DNA from: Planctomycetota bacterium
GTDB taxonomy: Bacteria > Planctomycetota > UBA1135 > UBA2386
Assembly (NCBI GenBank): GCA_020638695.1
Contig: JACKIB010000013.1
Coordinates: 1-64,000 of the forward strand
DNA length: 64,000 bases
Direction of reading: 5' to 3'
A program made the translations under genes and the position numbers. Of the stretch, positions 52,603 to 62,900 are shown one piece after another. Each line of letters starts with the position of its first letter. Position 1 is the stretch's first letter. The notes under the pieces were generated by a model. That model did no database searches, had not been told where the DNA came from, and worked only from the letters and a program-made list of their open reading frames with translations.

Positions 52603-53306
52603 TGCCTTCTCTCCTCCTCGTACAGTTCACGCAACCTGTGCTTCGCCTTCTCGAGGAGCCGCTTGATCTGGTCCCGGCTCTTGCCGAGCCGTTTGGCGAG
52701 TTCCGCCTGGGTGGCACCCTCATCACTCGCGAACTCCATGAAGATGCCACCGAGCAACGCGTCCTCTTCGAACAGCCGAGCATGCGCTCGCGAAGCGGGA
52801 CCGGTGGGCTCATCCACCGGGGCTGCCAACCCGACCTCGGGCAAGGGTTCTGTCCGCGAGCGATCGCGGAATTGATGGCAGGGAGGATTCAGCTTGCGGG
52901 GGTTCTGGCGACCCGTGATCTGCTGCCGAAAATGCGGGTGCTGTCTCCGGTCGTTCGCCGTGGCGAGCCCACAGAACCCACGCAGAAAGTGGACACAAGC
53001 CGAGCAGCGTCTACGTCCCCATTGCGCACGCAGCGCATCGACGACGAGATGCCTCATCTTGTTGTAGAGCACGGCAGGGCTGGCCGGCAGGCTGGCACCC
53101 ATCGGGAGTCGAGCGAGGACGTCCAACACCAGCGCAACGAGCACGTTCAGGTCCAGACGCCGCGGGACCTTGCGCTGCACGCGATCGGCAATCGCCAGGA
53201 CCCGGATCCAGACGGCACAGCACTCCTTTCCGCGAAGCCCAGCGTTGCAGGAGAGTCCTCCCCCATCCGGAATGCGGAGTTCGCACGGATCCTCCCGGCA
53301 GGACAT
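52599..53306 (-). CDS. Cys-rich ECF sigma-like regulator
   Basis: A protein of 235 aa from ATG 53306; the frame is open to 53447. Residues 40-98 resemble sigma region 2: LDLNVLVALVLDVLARL, then AVLYNKMRHLVVDALRAQWG, similar to the DNA-melting helix of ECF factors. Residues 196-235 are a region-4-like helix-turn-helix: GATQAELAKRLGKSRDQIKR followed by a basic helix. Between them lies CSAC-x7-C (101, 104, 112) and in total nine Cys, which is unusual for a sigma factor and suggests metal binding or redox sensing. The stop overlaps the regulator downstream. Confidence that this is a real gene is fair; the sigma assignment is inference. Confidence 0.6.
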   Translation of the reverse strand: MSCREDPCELRIPDGGGLSCNAGLRGKECCAVWIRVLAIADRVQRKVPRRLDLNVLVALVLDVLARLPMGASLPASPAVLYNKMRHLVVDALRAQWGRRRCSACVHFLRGFCGLATANDRRQHPHFRQQITGRQNPRKLNPPCHQFRDRSRTEPLPEVGLAAPVDEPTGPASRAHARLFEEDALLGGIFMEFASDEGATQAELAKRLGKSRDQIKRLLEKAKHRLRELYEEERRQ

Positions 53307-53618
53307 CAGCTCCGGTTCGACGCGGTCGCTTGGCACGAGCGTCAGCACCCAGGTTTGCCGGCCAACACCCGAAGGCTGCCTGATGTCGTCAAGAGCATGA
53401 GCGTTCCGTCCTGCTGACCCGCGCGCCAGCCGCGCGAACCTGCGCATTCTCCGCCGACCCGACGCTTTCCGTCACCCCCCCCGGACCAGCAACGTCATCC
53501 AGCCGCACCCGTACTTGTCCCACGCGCGAACCCATCCGCGCGCCGCGCGGCCCCACGATCCGGCCGGCGCACAGTCCGGAGCATGGTGTGAGCCGCGCAG
53601 CCACTACGATGCGCGACC
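53307..53618. promoter_or_regulatory. Divergent intergenic region
   Basis: This 312-bp stretch separates the sigma/protease operon (minus strand) from the DUF3313-RND operon (plus strand) and should hold promoters for both. No clean -35/-10 pair is evident. It includes a C-run (CCCCCCC near 53476) and GC-rich imperfect inverted repeats (GCGCGCCAGCCGCGCG near 53423; CGCGCGCCGCGCG near 53537). If the sigma-like gene begins at 53447 the region shrinks to 171 bp. Confidence 0.35.
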
Positions 53619-54359
53619 ATGCACACCAGCTCCTGGGTGTTGGTCCTCCTGGCCACGCTACCGCTCGGCGCGATGGCAGGCTGCGTCGGCAAGGCGCCAC
53701 CTGCTCCCCCGGCGGGCTTCGCCTCGACCGAGGGCATGCACCACAACCCCGCACTGCCGTTCCACCGCGTGTGGCGGGATCCGTCGTTCGACTGGCGGGC
53801 CTGCCGGTTCATCCGCATCGCGGAGGTCGACACCGGATACCTCCTCGAACACACTTGGTGGCAGGGCTTCGGGCGCGGGAGCAAGGCGCACGCCGACGCG
53901 GTGGAACTCGCGGTCGAGTTCCGCCAGCGAGTCATCGAGGCGTTTCGGAACGATCCGCAGCACCGGCTCACGGTGGTCGATTCCGTCGCGCCTGGGGCCA
54001 AGACCCTCGAGCTCGAGTTGGCGATCGTCGAGCTGGTGCCGCACAAGGCATTGATCCAGGCGCTGACCTATCCGGCCGGCCCGTTCGGCATCCTGGCCCG
54101 CCAGTCGATGGACCGTGCGGGCGCGACGTCGATCGCCATGGAGGGCCGCGTCCGCGACGCGGCTACCGGAAGGGTGATCGCCAAGGTCGCCGACCGCGAG
54201 CAGAAGAAGGCCGGGCTGATCAACATCAAGAACTTCACCTGGTACGCCCACGTGCGCGAGATCATCGACGAGTGGGCCACGCAGTTCCGGCAGGTCGCCA
54301 ACAAGGCCCCCGACGACGTGGTTCCCGACACACCCGCCTTCCGACTACTGCCCTGGTGA
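53619..54359 (+). CDS. DUF3313-like lipoprotein
   Basis: A 246-aa lipoprotein with signal and lipobox TLPLGAMAGC near residue 22. The body matches the DUF3313 pattern: RFIRIAEVDTGYLLEHTWWQ near 62, EFRQRVIEAFRN, LELELAIVELVPHKALIQAL near 129, MEGRVRDAATGRVIAKVADR, and a terminal IIDEWATQFRQVAN helix. Family function is unknown; members sit in the periplasm or outer membrane. It precedes an RND adaptor by 6 bp and may be an accessory of that pump. Upstream of the ATG there is no strong Shine-Dalgarno. Confidence 0.8.
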   Translation: MHTSSWVLVLLATLPLGAMAGCVGKAPPAPPAGFASTEGMHHNPALPFHRVWRDPSFDWRACRFIRIAEVDTGYLLEHTWWQGFGRGSKAHADAVELAVEFRQRVIEAFRNDPQHRLTVVDSVAPGAKTLELELAIVELVPHKALIQALTYPAGPFGILARQSMDRAGATSIAMEGRVRDAATGRVIAKVADREQKKAGLINIKNFTWYAHVREIIDEWATQFRQVANKAPDDVVPDTPAFRLLPW

Positions 54360-54365
54360 CCCGCC

Positions 54366-55745
54366 ATGTCCAAGCTGCGGATTCCCGAGCGCCTGAAACC
54401 GTTCCTGTTCATTCCACCGGTGCTGCTCGGCATCGCCGCACTGGTCTGGATCGCGGCGTCCCGTAAGGGCCCTGAGCGACGCAGCGCCGTGGAACAGCCG
54501 CAGGCGGTGCGCTTCATCGTGGCGAGCAAGTCAGCGGTGGTTCCCCGCGTCACCGCATACGGCACCGCACACCCGGCGAATACCTGGCGCGGCGTCGTGC
54601 AGGTGAAGGGGCGGATCACCGAGAAGCACGACCATCTGCAGGCCGGAGCGATCCTCGATGCCGGTGCGGTGCTGGCGCGCATCGATCGACGCCACTACGA
54701 CTTGGCCGTCCAAGAGATCGAAGCCGGCCTGGCCGAGCTCGCCGCGCGACAGCGCGAGGCGGAGATCCGGAAGAACAGCACCGAACAACTGCTGGCGCTG
54801 GAAACCGCCAACCTGGAGCTGGCGACCGCGGAACTCGACCGCCAGAAGAAGCTGTTGGCCGACGGGGCGAGTTCGGCGGCATTGGTCGACCAGGAGTCGC
54901 GCAACGTCCTGGGTCGGAAGACCAAGGTCCAGGAGCTGCAAAATCAACGCGCCCTGATCACTGCCGAGCAGGCCACGCTGCGGGCGAGCGCCGGGAGCCT
55001 GGCAGCCCGCCTCGACACCGCCCGTCTCGACCAGGCCCACACCGAGATGCGCGCCCCGTACGCCTGCCAAGTCGCAGCCGTGCAGTTCGAGCGCGACCAG
55101 TTCGTCGGCGTCGGCCAGGAGATCGTCAGCTTGCACGGTTTGGACGCGGTCGAGGTCACGGCCAACGTCGCTCCGCAGCGAATCCGCCCCCTGGTCCCGG
55201 AACAGAGTCCCGCACCCGACCTGCAGCAATTCGTCGCCAACGACTTGCTGAAGCGCCTCGGCCTGACCGCTGAGGTGCGCACCATCGGCATTCCGGGTGC
55301 TGCGGCCCGCTGGCAGGCACGGGTCGCGCGGTTGGCACCCGGACTCGATCCACGCACCCGGACCGTCGGCGTCGTCGTGGTCGTGGAGAAGCCGTGGGAG
55401 AAGGTCAAGCCCGGCCAGCGACCACCGCTACTCGACGGGATGTACTGCGAGGTCGAATTGCGCGGTGCGGCGCGACCGGACCGGGTGCTGATCCCGCGCG
55501 CAGCGATCCACGGCAGCGATGTCTACCTCATCGACGCGGAGAACCGCCTGCGCCGCAAGCATGTCGACGTGGAGTTCGAGCTGCAGGAGTTCGCATGCAT
55601 CCGAGCGGGAATACAGGCAGGTGAACGGGTGATCGCGTCGGACCCGGTGCCGGCGATCGATGGCGGGCTATTGCAGGGAACCCGCGACGACGACCTCGAG
55701 GCACGCATCGCCGCGGCATCCCGCGGGCCGGGCAACCCCCGATGA
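54366..55745 (+). CDS. RND efflux periplasmic adaptor (membrane fusion protein)
   Basis: A 459-aa adaptor anchored by an N-terminal helix (FLFIPPVLLGIAALVWIAAS) rather than a lipid. Order: lipoyl half (VQVKGRITEKHDHLQAGAIL, then VLARIDRRHYDLAV), a long coiled coil at about 120-205 (LAELAARQREAEIRKNSTEQ; ELQNQRALITAEQATLRAS), second lipoyl half (QAHTEMRAPYACQVAAVQFE), beta-barrel, and membrane-proximal domain. It differs from the adaptor at 27091 by being longer and non-lipidated. The stop overlaps the permease start as ATGA. No TolC gene is nearby, so it probably uses a channel from elsewhere. Confidence 0.9.
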   Translation: MSKLRIPERLKPFLFIPPVLLGIAALVWIAASRKGPERRSAVEQPQAVRFIVASKSAVVPRVTAYGTAHPANTWRGVVQVKGRITEKHDHLQAGAILDAGAVLARIDRRHYDLAVQEIEAGLAELAARQREAEIRKNSTEQLLALETANLELATAELDRQKKLLADGASSAALVDQESRNVLGRKTKVQELQNQRALITAEQATLRASAGSLAARLDTARLDQAHTEMRAPYACQVAAVQFERDQFVGVGQEIVSLHGLDAVEVTANVAPQRIRPLVPEQSPAPDLQQFVANDLLKRLGLTAEVRTIGIPGAAARWQARVARLAPGLDPRTRTVGVVVVVEKPWEKVKPGQRPPLLDGMYCEVELRGAARPDRVLIPRAAIHGSDVYLIDAENRLRRKHVDVEFELQEFACIRAGIQAGERVIASDPVPAIDGGLLQGTRDDDLEARIAAASRGPGNPR

Positions 55746-58700
55746 TCCGTTTCTTCGCCGGCCACCCCACGGCCGCCAATCTGCTGATGATCGTGTTCGC
55801 AGTGGTCGGCTGCTTCGCGATCCCGGGCCTCAAACGCGAGACCTTCCCCGAACTGCAGGCACGCCTGATCGAGATCCGCGTCGCCTACCCGGGCGCCACG
55901 CCACAAGAGATCGAGGACGCGGTTTGTGGCCGAATCGAGGATGCGATCGACGGCGTCAGTGGCATCGAGGAGGTCCGCTCCGAGGCACTGGAGGGCAGCG
56001 GCCGGGTCACGGTCGTGATGCTGGAAGGCGAGAACGCGCAGCTGCTGCTCGACGATCTGCGCACCGAAGTCGACGCGATCGACGACTTTCCAGCGGGCGC
56101 TGAAGCGCCGGTGATCCGCCAACTCGGTCGCACCGACCTGGTCGGCGCGGTCGCCATCACCGGCACGATGCCGCTGCCCGACCTCAAGGCGTACGCACAG
56201 CAGCTCAAGGAGAAGCTGCAGGCCGACCCGCGCGTTTCCCTGGTCGAGGTCGCGGGGTTCTCCGACCACCAGATCCGCGTCTCCCTGTCCGCCGACGTCC
56301 AGGCGAACTTCGGGATCACCAGCCAAGACGTCGCCGACGCAATCCGCCGCCAGAGCCTCGACATGCCGGCGGGAACCGTGACCACACGGGAGCGGGACGT
56401 GTTGGTGAGGCTGGCAGCTCAGCGGCGAACCCCACTGCAGTTCGCCGACGTGGTCGTGCTGGGTGTGGAGGGTGGCGCCGAGGTCAGGCTCGGGGACATC
56501 GCCGTGATCGAGGACGTGTTCGAACTCGACGAGGCGAAGCTGCTGTTCAACGGCCAGCGGGCGGCCTTGCTGCGCGTCCAGAAGACGCGGACCCAGGACA
56601 CCCTCGAGGTGATCGACGCAGTCAAGGAGTTCATCGCCGCCGAAAGCAAGATCCAGCCCAATGGCGTGACCCTGACCCTGACGCAGGACCTGTCGTCGGT
56701 GGTCCGCGACCGGCTGCAGTTGTTGATCACCAACGGCTGGCAGGGGCTACTGCTGGTGTTCCTGTCGCTGTGGCTGTTCTTCAGCCTTCGATTGTCGTTC
56801 TGGGTCGCCGCCGGGCTGCCGGTGTCGTTCCTCGGTGCGCTGTTCTGCATGCAGGGGATCGGCTACTCGATCAACATGATGACGATGGTCGCGCTCCTGC
56901 TGGCACTCGGCCTGCTGATGGACGACGCCATCGTGCTGGCCGAGAACATCGCGACCCACCGCAGTCAGGGCAAAGGTGCACTCCGCGCCGCGATCGACGG
57001 CACCCTCGAGGTGAAGACCGGCGTGATCTCGTCGTTCGCCACCACGGTGTTCGTGTTCGGCCCGATGGCGTTCATGAGCGGCGAGGTCGGCCAAGTGCTC
57101 CGTGTCCTGCCGGTCGTGCTGATCCTGGTGTTGCTGGTCAGCCTGGTCGAGGCATTCCTGATCCTGCCGGCCCACCTCGCGCACGCCATGCACCACGAGA
57201 CCGGGCATCAGGGACGATTCCGCCGCGCGTTCGACGCCCGACTCGACATGGTGCGGCAGAAGGTGGTCGGCCGCTGCGTCGACGCGTTCGTCGCCTGGCG
57301 CTACCTCGGCGTCGGAGTGGTCGCCATGGTCTTTCTGCTATCCGTCGGCACGCTCGCCGGCGGCTGGTTGAAGTTCCGGGTGTTCCCCGATATCGAAGGA
57401 GACGTCGTAGTCGCTCGTGTGCTGCTGCCTCAGGGCGCGCCCCTGCGCCGCACCGAGGAAGTGGTCGAGGCGCTGATGCGCGGCCTCGCCGCCACCAACA
57501 CCCACTTCAAGGCGACGCAACCCGGCGGTCGGGACCTGGTGCGCAACACCACCGTCGAGTTCAACGCCAACGCCGACGCCAACGAGACCGGGGCCCACGT
57601 CGCCACCGTCACCGCGGACCTGCTGCCGAGCGAAACCCGCACCTGCGCGATCGAAGACGTGTTGGGTCACTGGCGTCGCGCGGTAGGCAATCCCGCCGAC
57701 GTGATCCAGCTGCAGTTCACCGAACCGGCGAGCGGCCCAGCCGGGCGGGCCATCGAGGTTCGCTTCCTGGGCCGCGACCTCGAAGAGCTACAGACCGTGG
57801 CGCGGCGGGCGCAGGCGTGGTTCGCGGGCATCGTCGGCGTCACCGACCTCGCCGTCGACCTGCGTCCCGGCAAGCCCGAGTTGCGCGCCGAACTCCGCCG
57901 CGGCACCATGGGGCTCGGACTCGATGTTCGCACCATCGGCAACCAGCTGCGCGGCGCGATCCTCGGCGAGACAGTGCAGCAGCTGCAGATCGGTCCCGAG
58001 GCGTACGAGGTCGTAGTCCGCAACGCACTCGCTGACCGCGACGGGCTCGCCGATCTCGACGCATTCCAGCTGACGCTGCCCGGCGGCGCGCGCGTACCGC
58101 TCGCTGCCGTGGCGGACCTGCGTCGCGCCCGCGGCTACTCGCGGATCGCCCGCGTCAACGGCGTACGCACCGTGACCTTGATCGGCGACGTGGACTCGCG
58201 GCGCGCCAACGTCGCCGAAGTGATGGCGGCATTCCAGACCGAGTTCCTGCCCGGGCTGAAGACATCGAACCCCGCGGTACGGGTGACGCTGGAGGGCGAG
58301 ACGAAGTCCAGTGCCACCACCGGCGCATCGCTGGCCCGAGCGTTCCTGATCGGCTTGATCGGGATGTTCGTGTTGCTGAGCTTCCAGTTCCGCAGCTATC
58401 TGACACCACTCGTGGTGATCGTGACGATTCCGTTGTGCTTCATCGGGGTGATCTGGGGGCACCTGCTGATGGGGCTCGACCTGACCATGCCCAGCATGGT
58501 GGGCTTCGTCTCGCTGGCCGGGGTAGTCGTCAACGACTCCATCCTCCTGGTCGAGTTCATCAAGATGCACATCGCCGATCACGGCGTCGCCACGGCAGCG
58601 CGGCAGGCCAGCCGCTTGCGGTTCCGCGCCGTGCTGCTCACCTCGCTCACCACGATCGCCGGGATGGTGCCGCTCCTGCTCGAAACCAGCACTCAGGCTC

Positions 58701-58870
58701 AGGTACTGATCCCGCTGGCCACCAGCATCGTGTTCGGGCTCACCGCTTCCACCCTACTGGTGCTGATCGTCACGCCGGCGCTGTACACGATCTTGGGCGA
58801 CTGCGGCCTGGCCGGCACGACCGCGGAGCACGCTCCGTCGACCGGAGCCGACGCCGAGCACGACGGGTAG
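55742..58870 (+). CDS. RND efflux permease
   Basis: A 1042-aa inner-membrane transporter with the RND architecture: first helix region HPTAANLLMIVFAVVGCFAI, two periplasmic porter domains (YPGATPQEIEDAVCGRIEDA near 50), and 12 helices. The TM4 relay reads ALGLLMDDAIVLAENI with both Asp residues, unlike the other RND permease here. The second half repeats the pattern (VGFVSLAGVVVNDSILLVEF). It is coupled to its adaptor by ATGA and follows the DUF3313 lipoprotein. It probably exports amphiphiles or lipids; the substrate cannot be read. Confidence 0.92.
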   Translation: MIRFFAGHPTAANLLMIVFAVVGCFAIPGLKRETFPELQARLIEIRVAYPGATPQEIEDAVCGRIEDAIDGVSGIEEVRSEALEGSGRVTVVMLEGENAQLLLDDLRTEVDAIDDFPAGAEAPVIRQLGRTDLVGAVAITGTMPLPDLKAYAQQLKEKLQADPRVSLVEVAGFSDHQIRVSLSADVQANFGITSQDVADAIRRQSLDMPAGTVTTRERDVLVRLAAQRRTPLQFADVVVLGVEGGAEVRLGDIAVIEDVFELDEAKLLFNGQRAALLRVQKTRTQDTLEVIDAVKEFIAAESKIQPNGVTLTLTQDLSSVVRDRLQLLITNGWQGLLLVFLSLWLFFSLRLSFWVAAGLPVSFLGALFCMQGIGYSINMMTMVALLLALGLLMDDAIVLAENIATHRSQGKGALRAAIDGTLEVKTGVISSFATTVFVFGPMAFMSGEVGQVLRVLPVVLILVLLVSLVEAFLILPAHLAHAMHHETGHQGRFRRAFDARLDMVRQKVVGRCVDAFVAWRYLGVGVVAMVFLLSVGTLAGGWLKFRVFPDIEGDVVVARVLLPQGAPLRRTEEVVEALMRGLAATNTHFKATQPGGRDLVRNTTVEFNANADANETGAHVATVTADLLPSETRTCAIEDVLGHWRRAVGNPADVIQLQFTEPASGPAGRAIEVRFLGRDLEELQTVARRAQAWFAGIVGVTDLAVDLRPGKPELRAELRRGTMGLGLDVRTIGNQLRGAILGETVQQLQIGPEAYEVVVRNALADRDGLADLDAFQLTLPGGARVPLAAVADLRRARGYSRIARVNGVRTVTLIGDVDSRRANVAEVMAAFQTEFLPGLKTSNPAVRVTLEGETKSSATTGASLARAFLIGLIGMFVLLSFQFRSYLTPLVVIVTIPLCFIGVIWGHLLMGLDLTMPSMVGFVSLAGVVVNDSILLVEFIKMHIADHGVATAARQASRLRFRAVLLTSLTTIAGMVPLLLETSTQAQVLIPLATSIVFGLTASTLLVLIVTPALYTILGDCGLAGTTAEHAPSTGADAEHDG

Positions 58871-59035
58871 TCGGGACGACCCCCACTTGGTCTGCGCACG
58901 CGGACTGCCGAGCGAAGAAGCGCAGGATCACGTCCAACACCGCGAGCCGCTGTCGAGTGGCAGACGTCGTCGAAACTCGCAGGACCGCGTCGATGCACGG
59001 GTGCTCCGCCGCCCACCGTGCTACCGTGCGATTCC

Positions 59036-59956
59036 ATGGACCGCTTCCACCCCATCGGTACTCCCGGCCAGCCGTGGACCGAAGCCGACAAGGCCACATG
59101 GTTCGCGCAACGCGCGATCCGACGCAGCTACGCCGACGAAGTGCTGCGGAAGATCGACGTACTCACGGGCTTCTCGGTCGAGCGGTACGGAGTTCTCCCG
59201 ATCGACCCGCACCGGTACCCGCTGCGCGTGGTTCGGAGCACACGCGCGGGCGGGAATGCCCCGTGGGTGTTGATCACCGGTGGCGTGCACGGATATGAGA
59301 CCAGCGGCGTGCAAGGCGCGCTGGAGTTTCTCGCCACCGCGGCGGTGGACTACGTCGACCGATTGAACCTGGTCGTGTGCCCGTGCGTCAGCCCGTGGGG
59401 CTACGAGGTGATTCACCGCTGGAATCCGCACGCGATCGACCCGAACCGCTCGTTCTTCCCCGACAGCCCGTCCGAAGAGGCCGCAGCTTTGATGAGGTTG
59501 GTGCGCAGCCTCGAGGCCGAGGGTGCCGAGTTCCTGGCCCACCTCGATCTGCACGAGACCACTGACAGCGACGAGACCGAGTTCCGCCCCGCGCTCGCCG
59601 CGCGCGACGGCTTGCCGCTCGAACCGGGGACCATCCCCGACGGCTTCTACACGGTGGGTGACACCGAGAATCCGCAGGACGCGTTCCAGGCAGCCATCGT
59701 GGCCGAGGTGCAGCGGGTCACCCACATCGCCCCAGCCGATGACAACGGGCAGATCATCGGCGCCGACGTCACGCAACACGGCGTGATCAACTACCCGTAC
59801 CGCGAACTCGGTTTGTGCGCTGGCGTGACTCGCGCACGCTTCACCACCACCACCGAGGTCTACCCCGACAGCCCCCGCGCCACCCCGGAGATCTGCAACG
59901 CGGCCCAGGTCGCTGCGGTGTGCGGGGGACTCGACCACGCCCTCGCCCACGCATGA
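59036..59956 (+). CDS. M14-family metallocarboxypeptidase
   Basis: A 306-aa zinc peptidase without a signal peptide. The zinc pair is H-x-x-E in TGGVHGYETSG near 83-86. The third ligand is His in FLAHLDLHE near 168, and the catalytic Glu fits TTTTEVYPDS near 279. NRSFFPDSPS near 132 corresponds to the N-R substrate-binding pair. Members remove C-terminal residues or act on amide bonds in cell-wall or small peptides. ATG 59036 is preferred over 59018. Its TGA overlaps the start of the repeat protein as ATGA. Confidence 0.85.
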   Translation: MDRFHPIGTPGQPWTEADKATWFAQRAIRRSYADEVLRKIDVLTGFSVERYGVLPIDPHRYPLRVVRSTRAGGNAPWVLITGGVHGYETSGVQGALEFLATAAVDYVDRLNLVVCPCVSPWGYEVIHRWNPHAIDPNRSFFPDSPSEEAAALMRLVRSLEAEGAEFLAHLDLHETTDSDETEFRPALAARDGLPLEPGTIPDGFYTVGDTENPQDAFQAAIVAEVQRVTHIAPADDNGQIIGADVTQHGVINYPYRELGLCAGVTRARFTTTTEVYPDSPRATPEICNAAQVAAVCGGLDHALAHA

Positions 59957-62900
59957 CCATGAATCGATCCGCGACGCTTCACTCCCTCCTCTCGATCCTG
60001 TTCACCTGGTCGACGGCGGCAGCGCAGAGTCCGACCCCACGGCTGCTGGTCGATACGGACCTCCGACCGGCCGCGGTGGTTCCGCCAAGCGCGCAGGGCT
60101 TCCTCAACCTCGGAGCCTACACCTACTTCGCGGCAACCGACGCCCTGCACGGACGCGAGCTGTTCCGCTGCCGCGGCCATGCGGCGCCTGCCGAGCTGGT
60201 AGCCGATGTCCTCCCGGGAATGGGTTCATCGGAGCCAGCGGACCTGACGGTGGTCGGCAGCCTGTTGTACTTCTCCGCCGACGACGGCCGGCACGGGCGC
60301 GAGCTGTGGGTCACCGACGGAACCGCGCAGGGCACGCGGCTCGTCGTCGATCTGGTCGTCGGTCCACTCGGCAGCGTCCCGCAGGGGCTCGCACGCGGCA
60401 TCGGCGCAACCGTGCTGTTCTGGGCCTATACCGCTGCCACCGGGCGCGAACTGTTCGTGTCCGACGGCACGGCACTGGGCACCAAACTCGTGGTCGATCT
60501 CACGACCGGTGCCACGGGCACCGAGCCAGGACCGATCCTGACCGTCGGCGGTGTGGGATTCTTCTCGACTGGGCCAGGCAACTTGTACGCCACGGACGGC
60601 ACCGCACCGGGCACCAAACAGCTGGTCACGTTGACCAACGTCCAGGAGATGGCTGCGCTCGGCAGCAAGCTACTGTTCTTCGCGTCACAGGACCCGAGTG
60701 GAAGCGAGCCTTGGGTCTCGGATGGCACAGCCGCCGGGACGACCCTGCTGAAGGACGTCCACCCGGGCCCCGGTGGGTCTGGCAGCTTCCTCGGCTTCCG
60801 CACCGCAGGCGACGGGTTCCTGGTTGTTGGCTCCCGCGCGTTCTTCCCGGCACACAAACCGCAGGGTGGGATCTGGAGTACCGACGGCACCGCTCAGGGC
60901 ACGGTCGAGGTGGCGGGAGCACCGCAGAGTTGGACCTTTCAGTCGCTGCGCAGCTTCGGCGGACGGATCTGGTTCGTTTCGCCGGCGCTCGGCGGCGTGC
61001 TGCCACTCGGGATGATTCTGTGGCGATCCGAGGGGACCCAGAGCAGCACCGTGCCCGTCGCCTACTTCAGCGAAGGGGACCACCTGCCACAGCTCGAAGT
61101 CGCAGGCAGCCGAATGTACTTTCACGCGGCAACCAAGACCGAGGGCATGGAGCTGTGGAGCAGCGACGGCACCGTCGCAGGCACCCGTATCGTCCGCGAC
61201 CTCGCGCCCGGCCCAGCCGGCTCGTTCGACGGACGCTCCAGCGGGCTCCTCCATGCGGACAGCGGCGGCGGACTACTGTTCAACGCGGGCACGTCAGGGG
61301 GAGCCGAAGTGCTGTACGGAACCGATGGCACCACTGCAGGCACCCAACCGCTCAAGGGAATCGGGCAGCCTCCCCTCGGCGCGACCCGCGGCGCGGAGGT
61401 GCTGGAACTGAAGGCGGCGGCGGGGCTGATGTGGTTCCGCGCCGGCGACGCGCTGTGGCGCAGCGACCGCTCGGCCAGCGGCACGTTCGCCGTCGGCGCG
61501 AAGCTCGGACCAGGCGCGAGCAGAGCGGAAGTGCCGGACGATCTGTCGCTGGTCGGAATCGGCCAACGCGCGCTGTTCCGCGGCTGGGATCCGGCACACG
61601 GATACGAGTTGTGGAGCAGCGACGGGACCACCGCCGGGACGTCGCTCGTCGAGGATTCGAATCCCGGTCCAGCGGACGGGCTGCTGACCACCGGGTTCGC
61701 GCGCTCCGGAGACGAGGTCTACTACCTCGCCACGAGCAGTGACCAGGGCGCTTGGCAGCTCCGCGCCACCGACGGTGTGGGGCCGTCGCGCATGCTAGCG
61801 CGCTACCCGACGTACTACTCCGAGTTCCGACTGTCCGCACTCGGCCGGGTCGACGGTCGCCAACTCTTGGGGACGCTCGCCTGGTACGAGAGCGACCTCC
61901 AGCAGCAGGTCTGGAGCACCGACGGCACGGCCGGTGGGACCAAGCAACACTTCAGTGCCTACCAGAACTTCGGACGGTACCGGAACCTCGCCCCGCAGCC
62001 CGAGACTTTCGTCGAGCTAGGTGGTCTCGCGGTGTTCCTGACCTTGGATAGCTTCTCCACGTCCTATCCGAGCCTCTACCTGACCGTCTCGGATGGCAAG
62101 TCGGTCCAGAAGTTGAACGTGACCACGCAGGTCGAGGGTCCAGTCGTCGAGCTGGCGGGCCGCGCTTTCTTCCTCAGGGCAAGCGCATTGTTCGCGACGG
62201 ACGGGACCCAGGCGGGAACCGGTGCAGTGTGGACCTCCGCCAACGAGTTGGGCGCCAGCGGCCTGAGCCGCGCCGGCGACCGGCTGTTCTTCTCCACCAA
62301 CACGCTCACCTACGAGCCTGGGACCTCGACCTACCTTGGCACCGCCAGCGCGCTCTGGCGCAGCGATGGAACCACTGCCGGCACCGTGCGCGTGTCGGAT
62401 CTCGCCGGACCGATCGAGCACCTGACGGCGATCGGCGAGCACGTCTGGTTCACCACTGACGCAGGGCTATGGACCAGCGACGGTACGGCCGCTGGGACCC
62501 AACTGGTGACGGATGCCCTGCGAGTGCGCGCCGCGGTAGCAGACCGTGGGACTCTCTGGCTCGCCGCCGACGACGGTGTGCACGGCCTGGAGGTCCACGT
62601 GATCGGACCGCTGCCCCACGCCCAGGACCTCGCGGGCGCGTGTGGCAGAGGATCCGGTCCGCGGCTGCGCGGAACCACGCCGCAGCTCGGCCGCGACCTG
62701 CGGCTGTCGCTCACCGGTGGTGTGGCGTCGGCTCTCGGGTTGGTCTGGCTCGGTGCGCCGCAGCAGCCCGTCAACCTCGGCGCCGGCTGCGAGCTGCACG
62801 TGGCCCCCGGTCAAGTCGTGTCACCGGTACGCTGCGATTCCTCGGGGACGTGGACCGCGACCCTACCCGTCCCCGACCTGCCCGCCCTGCGTGGCCTCCG

